A stretch of 64,000 bases of DNA, taken from positions 5,840,482 to 5,904,481 of the forward strand of contig JAPWDM010000017.1 of the NCBI GenBank assembly GCA_035578155.1, in the 5' to 3' direction. The notes beneath the pieces are model-generated. The model did not search any database and was not told where the DNA came from. It worked only from the letters and a program-made list of their open reading frames with translations. The position numbers were made by a program, and so were the translations under genes. Within the stretch, counting starts at the first letter, position 1; every line of letters starts with the position of its first letter. Below are positions 20,242 through 32,832 of the stretch, in pieces. The DNA comes from Brachynemurus nebulosus (lineage: Eukaryota; Arthropoda; Insecta; Neuroptera; Myrmeleontidae).

Positions 20242-21505
20242 AATTGTTTTTCCTCAAAACTATTGAAGATAATAAGATGAAATTAATAAAGAATGTTGAC
20301 ATAAAGTAGCTTTATATTATATAATTTTTTCACATTTGTATGACGTTATTTACTAGATTAGAATAATAATTGAATTTGTGAGGATGCATTTTTTAGATCA
20401 ACTTCTTGAGTGACACCTACCAAAAAAATATATGTTATTTGGCTCTAACATAGTTATCGTGTGTAGAAATTTTAGCAAGGTCAGATTGGTGGAAGGTGTG
20501 TTAAAAAAATATTAATTCAGGTTAAGTAACAATAAGACACCCCCTCAAAAAAAATCAGGGTTGTGATTTGGATGAGCGACTATGGTATTTCTTTGCATTT
20601 TTCGACTCTGAGTGCGAATCTGGAGTCAAGAAAATTCTTATACCTTTAAAATTTTTGTATAGAGCCACAAATATCCCTTAGGTAGGTGTAAAGTTATGAA
20701 TATCAATATCATTATTACAGAAAGGAATATAAATAGGTATTTTACAATCCTCGTGCCCTTATATTATTGCCAAGGGCTCCACCAAGGTGATTTTAATGGA
20801 TAGTATTATCATTCTAGAATTTGGATTGACCCATGTCTTTAAACCTTAAATAAATTATTTAGCTCTCTTCTAGTAAAAATACTCATTCTAAAAATTCATC
20901 ATTAAAAAGCATTACTAAAGTTAAAGGCACTATATTGATTTGTGAGCCGGATTAAAACAACAGGTGGGTCAGGTCTGGCCCAGCGACCGTAGTTTTCTGA
21001 CGTCTGGTTTAGAAGATTAATGGAAAAATTAATTTATTTTGTTATTAGACCTTGTACTAACGAAAACTGAAAGCGATTCAAAAAAATCATTTCATAAATA
21101 AAAGTTAATTGACCTTAATTTTTAAGGTATACAAAGTTTAATTCCCATATTTGATAAAAATAATATTGTTAGTAACCCTTTCTTCATCACTGGAAAGCTT
21201 TGATATTAAAAGTCCACAAAATCAAATATGGAAGTTCATATTACTTATTGTAATAGACCGTGGTTTTGGAAAAGAGACATCAACGCCGATTTACATATGA
21301 ATTTTATAATACGGGAAAGGTTAAACTTATCATTAAACGGATGCGTATGAAATAATAAGGCCCTTAAAACCCCCAGAAAATTAAATTTATTTCCAAAAAC
21401 TTTTAAAAACAATCAATAAATTCCACGTACATGTCTTTGTTACTTACAAAGTGCAGTGCATTACAAATCTATAAATACATATTATAATAAAATTGTAAAT
21501 GGACC
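20242..21505. other. Interior of the composite element, no gene seen
   Basis: 1.26 kb of AT-rich sequence with only short, unremarkable open frames. Confidence 0.5.
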
Positions 21506-21694
21506 CAGGGCCGTGGAGAAAAATAGTGGGCCCCGGGAATAAAATACATTCTTTTAAAAAATTCCTCCCAAGAAAATAAGTTATGAGCAAAAAAACCTTT
21601 CTTCCTTGGCCCTCTATCGACAGTTACGGGCTCCCTCCTCAAGCCCGGGCCCCGGGGCTAGCACCCCAGTTACCCCACCCTCTCGTCGGGCCTG
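21506..21694. mobile_element. hAT-type MITE, 189 bp, perfect 8-bp target duplication
   Basis: Begins CAGGGCCGTGGAGA and ends TCTCGTCGGGCCTG. AATGGACC stands directly outside each end (21,498-21,505 and 21,695-21,702). The 8-bp duplication and the CAGGG terminus are hAT hallmarks. The interior is unusually GC rich (GGGCCCCGGG, GCCCGGGCCCCGGGGC). Confidence 0.92.
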
Positions 21695-22094
21695 AATGGA
21701 CCGTGTCTATATGTACATGAAATATTTTTGGCAAATTGTACTGATATTATAGACAGTTATTAATTTAGATACCAAAACAGCGATATTTAAATTTTGACCT
21801 GTCCGCCTGTCTGTGCACGCACCATGCAAAAACTACTAGGAGGATTTTGATGAAATTTGATTGATTTTAAAAATATTTATTTTTTTAGCTTATTGTACTT
21901 TCTCACTTAAACTGGTAGTGTATTTCTAAATATATTTCAAATTTTTATTTCATTACTTACTATCTTCAATTGTTTGAATGAATTTCCGACCGAAAAAAAA
22001 GTTCAACTACTACTGTCACTGTCATGGTAAGACTTGAGCTTGGGACTATGATAGAATTTTATTTGGAGGTTGCCACTATCCGAAAATGATGCGC

Positions 22095-22945
<851 letters not shown>

Positions 22946-23003
<58 letters not shown>

Positions 23004-23004
23004 G

Positions 23005-23080
<76 letters not shown>

Positions 23081-23085
23081 ATATA
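22946..23085. repeat. (TA)n microsatellite
   Basis: Separates two MITEs and contains short ATAATATA and TGTAATA interruptions. Confidence 0.97.
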
Positions 23086-23464
23086 CAGGGCCGGAACTAG
23101 AGTTATAAGGAGGGGGGCAAATATTCTTGTTGGCGCCCCTCGCAGCAAAAAAATTTTTCCCTGGAAAGTGATGACAAAAAAAAGTAGCCTGCACCCTATC
23201 ATAAATACGCACCGTTGACTTTTTTTTCTGGTCATCACTCCTTTTTCCAGAACAAATTCACTTGAACCCTATCATCAATTCTCACTACTCACCTTTTTTT
23301 TTTTGCTCATCACTCCTTTTCCCAATTGACCTGGACCCTATGATAAATGACCACTCTATCGACCTTTTTTTTTTTTGCTCAACACTTCCACAATTTTTTA
23401 AATTTTACCATTTTTTGGCGCCCCTGAAATCATCCAGGGGGGCGGCATGCTAGATCCGGCCCTG
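23086..23464. mobile_element. hAT-type MITE, 379 bp (CAGGGCCGGA family), complete
   Basis: The ends CAGGGCCGGAACTAG and CTAGATCCGGCCCTG are inverted repeats. The flanks are TA-rich, so a target duplication (TATATATA against TACATATA) is only near-perfect. The interior has three diverged tandem units of about 70 bases, each with CCCTAT(C/G)AT and a T-rich stretch with TCATCACTCC. Confidence 0.9.
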
Positions 23465-23466
23465 TA

Positions 23467-23467
23467 C

Positions 23468-23543
<76 letters not shown>

Positions 23544-23572
23544 ATATATATATATATATATCTGTATATAGG
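23467..23572. repeat. (TA)n microsatellite
   Basis: Directly follows the MITE; ends at TATAGGACATTC. Confidence 0.97.
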
Positions 23573-24524
23573 ACATTCTTTCTGAACGGGACACCCTGCT
23601 GTCAAAAATTGCTGTTGCTTAAAATAGATCTGCAATATCTCAAATTAAAGGTTATGGACTCTGTTTTTCAAATATGCGTGGCAAAATTGTCCTCACACAA
23701 TAAAGTTTTCAATACGGCGGCTGGAGAATATAAAAGCGTTTTTTTCTGCGGACAATAAACGTCTGTAACGTTTGAAAAACTTTTTTGGTTAAAAATATAA
23801 AGTTTTTCTTAACGTTTCGAGAACAATTTAAATATATAGGTATATCGACGAATCGACATTATTTTCTGTTTATGGTGACCTGGTGAGATATGGTGTTGTA
23901 GCTGAATTTTCCTTGCAGAAATTCATCAAACAGTTGAATTGCAATAAGTAAACTGATTTCTAAAACTATTTAAAAGTACACTACTAGGTCAAGTTAAAAA
24001 GTACGATAAGCTAAAATAATAGGCATTTTTAAAATAAAATATGAGTGAGTTGTTATTGATAGAAAAAGTTTAGGTATAAGATTGAAAAGTTTGCTTGATT
24101 TGTTTGTCATTAAATAACTATAAATTATAACTATTTGATCCACTTGCACAGCAGAATCTAATTACTAGTTTACCATTACGTTGAGCCTTACTGTACCAAA
24201 TTAAACAAATTTGAAAATCTTATTAAGAGTAACATTTGACAGACAACTCATTATAATTACGTCTTCTTCTGGAGTGTGATTACAAATAGGTAACGACGTA
24301 AGTCGCCTCTTTATATTATTATCATTAATATTTCAGTTGTTTTTGTTTAATTAGGTTGGATTATATTATTATATTATCTTTTTCTAACCCGTAATGTTAA
24401 ATCGAGAAGGAGTATTTTGAGGAGTATTAAAAATTTTGTATTCAGTTATTGGTTTAAAATCTATATGGCGTCATTTTGAAAGGTTGAACTAATTTGTGAC
24501 GTAATTGTCTAAATATAAAATTTC

Positions 24525-24598
<74 letters not shown>

Positions 24599-24778
24599 AC
24601 GTTTTGGCTGTAATAAAAATGGCATATATGTACAGTCCCTTAAGTAGGATCGTGGTCGACCATACTCACAAATGGTAAAAGTTTTTCTCTAAATATTTTG
24701 TGAGCAGATAGAGTGAACCTTTGTCTACCACGCACTTTAAAGAAAGATTCAGTTGTTTGTCTTCTGTTAGAATAACAA
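23573..24778. other. Intergenic with a solo arm copy and a (TA)n tract
   Basis: Bases 23,834-24,045 are a diverged copy of the composite-element arm at 17,920-18,169 (GCTGAATTTT, CACTACTAGGTCAAGT, AGTACGATAAGCTAAAATAA). A pure (TA)n tract lies at 24,530-24,596. No gene is visible. Confidence 0.65.
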
Positions 24779-25012
24779 GTGAAGAACCATGGGTGCCAAA
24801 TACGCGACACGAATGTCAAATCTGGCATCGTTACATTCGACTGGCCGTCACAATCGCCCGATTCCAATCCGATTAGGTCACATATCAAGTACAAACTTCG
24901 AGGAAAACGCATATACACATTTAAAGCAGTTAACTCGCGAGATTCGTCTCAATCTAAAAAATTGAAATCTAAGAAATTCGTCAATGTAACTAAAAATATG
25001 CCTCGAAAATAG
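24779..25012 (+). pseudogene. Tc1-type transposase, C-terminal fragment
   Basis: The frame carries the Tc1 block FDWPSQSPDSNPIR followed by IKYKLRGKR and a C-terminal FVNVTKNMPRK, which matches the last part of Tc1-like transposases (WPSQSPDLNPIE and SMPRR in typical members). The catalytic Glu of the DD34E triad, expected after SPDLNPI, is Arg here, and the upstream two thirds of the protein are missing. The frame ends in TAG immediately before a perfect hairpin. The ATG or GTG at the start is not the real start, since the fragment is internal to a longer protein. It is dead. Confidence 0.8.
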
Positions 25013-25013
25013 C

Positions 25014-25047
25014 GTCACCACCGGCGTCGATAATCGCCGGTGGTGAC
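25014..25047. repeat. Perfect 13-bp hairpin next to the Tc1 stop codon
   Basis: GTCACCACCGGCG and CGCCGGTGGTGAC flank the loop TCGATAAT. It begins two bases after the TAG of the Tc1 fragment. Confidence 0.95.
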
Positions 25048-25169
25048 TGAACACCTTATTAAGCTAATTACGTCGTAGTCCTAATCAAGTGGAACATATA
25101 TATGTATTTCAAAATTTTTTTAAATAAATTTTTATATTAATTATTTCGTCCACGATCTTACTTAACAGG

Positions 25170-25920
<751 letters not shown>

Positions 25921-26242
25921 ATTATTAAAAATCTCTGAAAGTAAATTATAGATGGCATATCTGGATAGTATCGTAGAGCTCTCATAAATAATATGACAGG
26001 TCTTTTTTAAATTTAAACTGTTAAATTTTTAAACTATTTTTTTAAAAAAAAAAATAAATAGTAAAAAAATTGTCCAAATAAATATTTTTAATATAAAAAT
26101 TTTCAAGTATGTATGGTATGCATTTTAACAATACGCCTGAAGCAGATGTATTTTAAAAATATTCATAACCTTAATTTATTTTTCAGTAATCTGACCAGAC
26201 GATCTGATCATGTTTGGAACATATTTTAATGATGTATAGGGT
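25921..26242. other. AT-rich intergenic
   Basis: No feature seen. Confidence 0.5.
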
Positions 26243-26700
26243 AAACTTGAGGTGCTCTCGGAATATTTTTGCATAAAAAATCACCTGACAGTAAATATAA
26301 GCAAATCGAAAATAGTAATTTTTCATAAATCACCAAAATTAAAAGAACATGGGAAATTTACGCTAAATAATGTGTAAATTGAAAAAGTTAAAACGTACAC
26401 ATATCTAGGTGTACCATTTTCTGCATCGAGTAGTCTTAAAAACTGTTGTGACCATTTTATTTCAAAGCACGAACAGCAGCGGGAAAATCAAAATCGATAC
26501 CGTCAATCTCAAAATCAAACTGTTGGGAAACCAAGAAAACCCTTTTCGACTCCATAGTTCAATCGACATTGCCGTATGCTTGTGAAATATGGTAGAATAT
26601 GTACAAGTACTGGAAAAAGTACAAACACAGTACTGGAAAAATCTACTACAATTATCAATAACGACAACAATTACTGCATCACGTTCAATCTTCTTCAGTT
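26243..26700 (+). pseudogene. LINE reverse transcriptase, C-terminal fragment, frameshifted
   Basis: The first frame reads KLEVLSEYFCIKNHLTVNIS, then KTYTYLGVPFSASS, the conserved segment after the YADD box of APE-type LINE RTs. After about 26,480 it continues in another frame with TLFDSIVQSTLPYACEIW and then a third with EYVQVLEKVQTQYWKNLLQL. A TAA lies in the first part. The palm with YADD and everything upstream are absent. The fragment ends where the mariner remnant begins. Its order of blocks resembles the LINE at 42-49 kb but it is too diverged to be the same family. Confidence 0.75.
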
Positions 26701-26753
26701 TTTTAATCAAATTAATTAAAGCACCTTCAATTAAAATATTAATAAATAAAATT

Positions 26754-27633
26754 TTAAACTATTTTATTCTCAAAATGCCTGCCATCTGCATGAATACAGC
26801 TAGCTACCCTTCTATGAAACCCCTGGTGGACATTTTCTAGCATCTGTTCAGAGATATTCCTGATGGTTTCACGAATTTGATCTTTCATGTTTTCCGTAGT
26901 GGTTGGTTTAACCGAGTAAACCTTTTCTTTGATGTAAGCCCAAAGGAAATAATCAAGGGGGGTAAGATCGGGACTTTTCGAAGGGCAGTGAATCAAATCA
27001 CTGGGCCTACCTATTCATCTTTGGGGAAAAGTTTCATTTAAATAGCTTGCAACTAATCTACTAGTATGAACTGGGGCTCCGTCTTGTTGAAAAACTAAAT
27101 TTACCCTACTTTCTAAATCAACATCCGCTAAGGCAACGGGAAGTTCCTCTATTAAAAGATGTAAATATCTTTCACTATTTAAAACTTCATCAATGAAAAT
27201 TGGCCTTATAATTTTCCTATTCAAAATTCCACACCAAGTATTTAACGACCATTGATGTTGATAGTCGATCGTACCTATCCAATGCGGATTTTCCGTCGCC
27301 CCGTAATGAAAATTATGCCTATTTACCTGACCTGTACTTTTAAAAGTCGCCTCATCACTAAATAAAACATTCCTAAAATAATCATCCTCTTTATTTTGGA
27401 CCCATAAACAAAAGTCTACTCGGCTTCTAAAATCTACTTCAGTTAAATGTTGGGACAAACTAATATGATACGGATGGAATTTTTCTTGTTTTAAAATTCT
27501 AACGAGATTCAAACTCCCTGTATTTTATACTCTATCAAAAAATTTCCTAATAGCTTGGGGTGACGGATGCCTCCGTTCAGGGAATTTATCTGCATAAACT
27601 TGTGCCGCTTGACGATAGTTCATGTCATATAGT
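26754..27633 (-). pseudogene. Mariner-type transposase remnant (DD41D-like) with internal deletion
   Basis: Read on the minus strand, the N-terminal part (RQAAQVYADKFPERRHPSPQ) is followed by TAA and NTGSL. It then jumps directly to LVRILKQEKFHPYHIS, so the linker and second helix-turn-helix, roughly 60 residues in relatives, are deleted. The catalytic core is present: LFSDEATF (first Asp), VFQQDGAPVH (second) and SPDLTPLDYFLW (third), with a TGA in place of the Trp expected after FPQR. By my count 42 residues separate the second and third Asp, against 41 in the relatives I recall. The C-terminus (CIHADGRHFENKI) matches that subfamily. The copy is dead. Confidence 0.85.
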
Positions 27634-27945
27634 CCTAAAATTTTTTTTAAATTAAAAGCAATTAGTATTTTTAAACAATGAACCTAAAACTAAAATAATA
27701 TCCAGAACTTCTCTGTTAGTATAAATAGACATTATTAAATTACAAATAAACTAAGTAAAATAATAATAAAATATAAAAATAATGTAATACAAACAGTAAT
27801 TCCAGTGATTTTTACGCAAACGAAATTATAATTTTTCTTTTTTGAAAGTAAATATCATAGTATAGAAACACGTTTCTACACGTTATGAATATTAAATTAT
27901 TTCAAACAATCAAAGTTTAAAATTTCTACCTGCCTTACCTACTGC
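27634..27945. other. AT-rich, probable 5' end of the mariner copy
   Basis: Non-coding. I could not identify the mariner terminal repeat. Confidence 0.4.
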
Positions 27946-28139
27946 TTCGATTCGTGGTATAAAAAATTCTAGCGCATGTGCACTATTAAACCGCGCAAAC
28001 AAAAATTCAAATTATTTGACGTTTACTACCATATCTGGAAACTTGCAGACGTTATATATTTAAATTTTTGCAAATATGTTCGCGCGGTTTAGTAATACAC
28101 ATGCGCAAATGCACTGGAATTTTTTATACCATAAATCGA
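27946..28139. mobile_element. Foldback MITE, about 194 bp
   Basis: TCGATTCGTGGTATAAAAAA and TTCTAGCGCATGTGCACTAT at the left are matched in reverse complement at 28,074-28,139 (TTTTTTATACCATAAATCGA). Only about 60 bases of loop remain. Confidence 0.85.
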
Positions 28140-28273
28140 ACACGAGGCACTGGAAACACAAATGGTTATATCAACCTTCATCATTGCCAAATTCTTCCGA
28201 TAGGTATCGCATAATCGAAAGTGACAGCTGTCAAATGCATGTGTGTTTGTGTATATTTTGATTTTTCACATCA

Positions 28274-28630
28274 AGTACAATTGAATCAATTATTTCAGAA
28301 ACAACACATGTTACATTTTTCAAATTTTGAGTAAACAACAAAAAACTGTATAGCTCATACAATTTGTGCACTAGAAATCTGAAAAAAATGTACGTTGTAA
28401 ATAAACTATATTTACGTCAGTTGACAAGTTTTTGTTTCTTTTCACGTGTTGTTTCTGTTCTAAAGGCAAACTTCAAGATTAGATTTCAACGGGTTGGGTT
28501 AATGTTATGTGTGTTTTTTCTGCACCAAACTATGCGTCTTGGTAAACTATATACAAATCCACCTCTAGTTGAAAATAGCTGAAATTGTTACATGCGTTGT
28601 TTCTGAAATAACTGCTTCAATTAAAAGTAC
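28274..28630. mobile_element. MITE, about 357 bp, 45-bp terminal inverted repeats
   Basis: AGTACAATTGAATCAATTAT with TTCAGAAACAACACATGT at the left pairs with ACATGCGTTGTTTCTGAAAT and AACTGCTTCAATTAAAAGTA at the right. The two interior open frames have no recognisable features. Confidence 0.8.
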
Positions 28631-28720
28631 AACAATCCGAAGATGTAGAAAAAATTAAGTGTTCCTAAAATTGTGTAACTAAGTACTTTGTCAAAAAATT
28701 GATTGAAGTTTTATCCTTAT

Positions 28721-29460
28721 GGGGAGCTCGACCGTCTCGGTTTTCCTGACAAAAAAGGCATATTTTAGGTACACATTACTTCGGAATGGTAACTCCTATT
28801 AAGTCCATTTTTTTCTTGTTTGATCACAATAACTGTCTGTTATTCTTGTTTGATCACAATAATCGCAGCGCATGGTTTTGCCGTAGGATTCTTAGTTTTT
28901 TTTTTTTTTATTACATAATGAGTGAAGCGTAAAAAATCTCGAAAAAAAACTTTTTAAATAATTTATAAAAAAAAAAAGTTTACCATTTTTTATACTTTTT
29001 TTCCGCTGGAATTGTTGGGCTAGTAGTCTAGTATTAGCATAAAAAAATTGGTACGCATAGCATCAATGGTTCAGAAGAAATATGTACCCGAGTATCAAAA
29101 AATGCTGCTTTTCAGGAGAAGCATTTTTCTAAAAAGCTTGAGTCATCACCTGCCAACCTCTGTTTCCCCTATACTTCTATGTAAAAATAAATTTTCTAAG
29201 GTCTCTGGATAACCTCCTAGTAATGGTTATAGTCAGGTTTTGTTTGCATTACCCTTTTCTTATGAATAATTTTTTTTTACGTGGTAAATTTTAGTTTAAA
29301 TGTGGTTCCGTGTTAGAGATTTTTTTTAAAAAACAATATGCATTTTAGATGACTTCTGGTGGTCGGATTCACATGGGACCAAGAACGTCGCGTTCTGGAT
29401 AATATCTACATTAAAAATAAAATAATTCTTTTTTTTGACCGAAATTCGGTCTAGCTCCCC
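28721..29460. mobile_element. DNA transposon-derived element, 740 bp, possible TTAA target
   Basis: Left GGGGAGCTCGACCGTCTCGG and right CGGTCTAGCTCCCC are imperfect inverted repeats, each with a CGGTTTTCC/GACCGAAATT follow-up. TTAA follows the right end and TTAT precedes the left. A 30-base direct duplication around TTCTTGTTTGATCACAATAA lies at 28,815-28,865. Confidence 0.6.
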
Positions 29461-30462
29461 TTAAGTTAACGAAATTTTAAAAATCAATTTTTTCCAGTCT
29501 TCTGGTAAAATTCCCTGACTTTTCCAGAAAGTTTAGAATTCCTTGACATTTTCAGGATTTCCAAGAATGCGCAATCATACTATGCCGTTTCCAGATGATA
29601 AAACAGAATTAAGTTTGAAAACAGTTTCAACAAAAACAGTTTATAAAGACAATTTACCTTACGTGCCGCATTTACCTTAAGTGCCGCTCTAGGCTCAGTG
29701 AAAAATGCCACCTCTGAAAAGGTAAAAAAAAATTTTGCCGCCCTTTTTGCCAAATTTGCCGCCCCTAAAAGTGGTCGCCCTTCTTAAAAAACGTAAGTGA
29801 CGAGCAAAAAAAAAAACAAATTCTACATTTTGTCAAATTATTAAATAATAAAAATAACTATACAATGTAAATTCAAATTACTGTTTTATTAAAAAATCAT
29901 AATTTCTGTTGTTATACAATTTTACAATAAAATAATTTTCTGTTGATCAGGGCTGGGAGCTATTTAAAATGAATTCATTTTAAATATGTATTTAAAATAC
30001 AAAATCGTATTTTCCATTTTCTATTTTAAATAAGTTCGGTGAAACCATTTTCCATTTTGTATTTAAAAAGAAAATTTGAATCCATTTTACATTTAAAATG
30101 AAAATGCATGTATACTCAAATTTATGTGCATACATTAAAGAACTCAAACTGAACGATCTGAAATCTAACAAATTGTAAATTAAATGTAAGTTTATTTAAT
30201 TGATTCAAATTTTTTATAACTCGAGTTGCAAAGTCACGGGAGTTAAATTTATTAGTAGAGTTGTAGTTCTCTTAAATCAAACTTTTCTGACTCAAGTTGT
30301 GTACTATTATCTTTAAGACGATAAAAAATGTTTTGTGTTACAAGTAGATGATTTTCATAATTTAGAAGTCGCAGTTGTAGGGTAGTCAAGGTTTGAATAT
30401 GTCAAGTCTGAATTAAATTTTACAATATTTTAGAGTAACAATAATATTAATAGATTTGAGCG
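29461..30462. other. Non-coding with ATTTTAAAT-rich block
   Basis: Starting at CAGGGCTGGGAGC (29,949), repeated CCATTTTCCATTTTCTATTTTA-type phrases extend to about 30,110. Similar blocks occur at 32,833-32,885 and 34,815-34,890. The CAGGGCTGGGAGC start is hAT-like and the three blocks may be pieces of one older hAT family. No gene. Confidence 0.5.
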
Positions 30463-30881
30463 TTACTTTATGGTATTCCATATTTTTAAATAATAAACAA
30501 ATATTTTACTTTGCAAAATACCACTTTTATTTTGAAACTGTGACAATATTGTTTCGAACCGTTAGTTCATTTTCAAACAGAATAAAAATTATTTTCGATA
30601 CATGCCCTTATATACTAATTTTATCTACCTATACTTATGAAGGGGAGTGGTATATGGTGTGGAAGTAGAAGGGGCGGGGTAGTGGGAGAATCCGAAAAAC
30701 AAGAAAAACAAGATTACATTACATGTGACAAATACGAGCAAACACGTGACAAAAGATTGAAATTGATAAACAAACAATATTACAGAAAAATACAATTTTA
30801 AAAGTTTAATATTGAAAATAAAGTTGAACTGTAGATATCGGTGTAGTCATTTAAAAGATGATCGGAGTTATGTTTATTTAT

Positions 30882-31824
30882 TTATATTGCTTCTAGGATT
30901 GTTAACTTCTGTCCTTTGTTTGCCTCGTGTAGCACAGAAATTTCCCGTTCTGGTGTGTGTCCGGTGTCAATTAAATGCCTCGCAAAAGCAGAGTCGGATT
31001 TCTTATTCCTATAGGATCTGAAATGCTCTGCTCTCCGAGTTTCAAAGTTTCTGCCAGTTTGACCGATGTAAAAACTATTACAGTCTTGGCAGTTTAACCT
31101 GTAGATACTCAATTTTTTAAGTTTATCAATTTTTGTTTTATTGTTATATATTAAATTTCCTAGATTAAAGCCTGATTTAAATGCTATATTTATGTTTGAT
31201 TTTTCTAGAATTCTTTCAATTTTATCCGGTATATTACCAAAATATGTTATAGTTTTAAAGTTAGTTTTTAGTTCTGGTTTAACGGAGGGGTAAATTTCTT
31301 TTAAAATTTGTTTAAATTCTTTCTTAGCTATTAATTTATCGATTAAGTTTGAATTATATCCGTTATTATTCGCTATTATTTTTATATTATTTATTTCTTT
31401 TTCAAAATTTTCTTCCGACAAAGGTATATTAACCGCTCGGTGAATCATGGAATTATAGGCTGCGATTTTATGTGGATACGGACTTATTGAATCATTTGGA
31501 ATTGTAATGCCAGAGTAAGATGGTTTTCTATATATGTTGAAATCAAGCTTATTGTTAATTTTGGTTATAGTTAAATCTAAAAAGTTTATGCTATTATCTT
31601 TTTCTGCCTGTAAGTCAAATTGAATTTTTGGGTTTAACGAATTTATTAACTCCACAAATTTTTCTAGTTGGCGGATCGATCCATCGAAGCCTATAATTAT
31701 ATCGTCCACGTATCTATACCAAAATTTTACATGTTGTTTGGTTAGTGTGTTGTTCATTATTACTTCCTCTAAGTTCGACGTATAAATTTCGGCCAACAGA
31801 GGGCTCAGAGGTGATCATCTCTGA
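30882..31824 (-). CDS. Penelope RT (C-terminal part) fused to GIY-YIG endonuclease, partial
   Basis: The frame starts inside the RT at SPLSPLLAEIYTSNLEE (an upstream TGA lies at the truncation point) and is intact to its own stop, 304 codons from the TTG at 31,796. It has the catalytic YVDDII with RYVDDIIIGFDGS, the INFLDLTI block, a long helical connector, and a C-terminal GIY-YIG nuclease. The nuclease shows IYRLNCQDCNSFYIGQTGR, the following Arg-rich ETRRAEH, and the FARHLIDTGH and LTILEAI blocks. The Cys pair in NCQDC with downstream His fits the zinc-binding insert typical of Penelope nucleases. In a complete element the upstream RT fingers would follow on the 31.8-kb side. The open frame suggests limited age. 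Confidence 0.92.
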
Positions 31825-31835
31825 GCCCTCTGTTG
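31794..31835. repeat. Perfect 17-bp palindrome at the Penelope truncation point
   Basis: CAACAGAGGGCTCAGAG and CTCTGAGCCCTCTGTTG flank GTGATCAT. The second strand of this motif encodes the RT residues LSPLLA, so a short coding piece is duplicated in inverted order at the junction. Confidence 0.95.
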
Positions 31836-32272
31836 TCACGTGTTTGCTCGCATTTGTCACATGTAATGTAATCTTGTTTTCCATGTTTTTCGGATTCTCC
31901 CACTACCCCCGCCCCTTCTACTTCCACGCCATATACCACTCCCCTTCATAAGTATAGGTAGTTAAAATTAGTATATAAGGGCGTGTATCGAATATAATTT
32001 TTATTCTATTTGAAAATAAACTAACGGTTCGAAACAATATTGTCACAGTTTCAAAATAAAAGTGATATTTTGCAAAGTAAAATATTTGTTTATTATTTAT
32101 AAAGTAACAATATTTCAAGAGTTAAATTTCGTTTTCATATCATGTAAACTTTACAAAATTTTCTCAAAAGACTGCCTTTACTTAATTTCAGTACGTTTAA
32201 AATTTTCTTAACTTTTTTTTTAATATTAATAAAAAAATTTATAGAATTTAAATTAGAAAAAGCATTTGGCAT

Positions 32273-32824
32273 TGGGGTTTCCGATCTCGACTCGATTTTA
32301 TCGAAAATCGATTTTTGGAGAGCCGGTTTTCGATTTTTCGAATCGATTCTTTGGAGAGTAAATCGATACAGAGATCGTGAAAAATATACGGGATCGGAGA
32401 TCGATCTTTTCGAATTTAAATTAGGATATTTTTAGTAAAAATATGATATTTTTTCAAAATTATTGTAAAATATATTTTAACTATTTATGTTGTCAAATAA
32501 TTTTACCACTTTTATGATTCATTTATAGAAAATTGAGTAAAATTTTGGAATTAGGTGACACTCTTAGCGCAAACTGGAAACCATTTTATTCATATTAAAT
32601 TCAGCAGTTCATCTTCAAAAAAAATTAAAAACTGATTTGTGATGACCCAATAAGAAACTTCATTAAAACTTTTATATATCTTTTATTTTCTGCAAGTACA
32701 AAAATTGAATCGATTTTCGTCAGATCGATCTTTTGTAAGCCGATTTTCTCCTGAATCGATTTCTGGTTTGACGGTTCGAATCGATCCACAAGACCGATTT
32801 TTTGGCCAGAGATCGGAAACCCTA
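32273..32824. mobile_element. hAT-type MITE, 552 bp, perfect 8-bp target duplication
   Basis: Begins TGGGGTTTCCGATCTC and ends GAGATCGGAAACCCTA. TTTGGCAT flanks both ends (32,265-32,272 and 32,825-32,832). Subterminal regions are full of AATCGATT, TCGATC and ATCGATTTT words on both sides. It sits in the ATTTTAAAT-rich older repeat. Confidence 0.92.
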
Positions 32825-32832
32825 TTTGGCAT

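Larger units (their letters stand above)
30463..32108 (-). mobile_element. Penelope-like element, 5'-truncated, between inverted terminal repeats
   Basis: A minus-strand RT/GIY-YIG body lies between arms 30,463-30,751 and 31,833-32,108, which are reverse complements of each other (for example GGTTCGAAACAATATTGTCA against its complement). Penelope-like elements often carry terminal repeats in inverted as well as direct order, so this fits the class. The coding body starts in mid-RT exactly where a perfect 17-bp palindrome joins it to the right arm. The left arm has a 16-base insertion near its outer end. Confidence 0.85.

Noticed and set aside
24640..24918. 92-codon minus-strand frame
   Set aside because: Lies opposite the Tc1 transposase fragment, which has the recognisable motifs.
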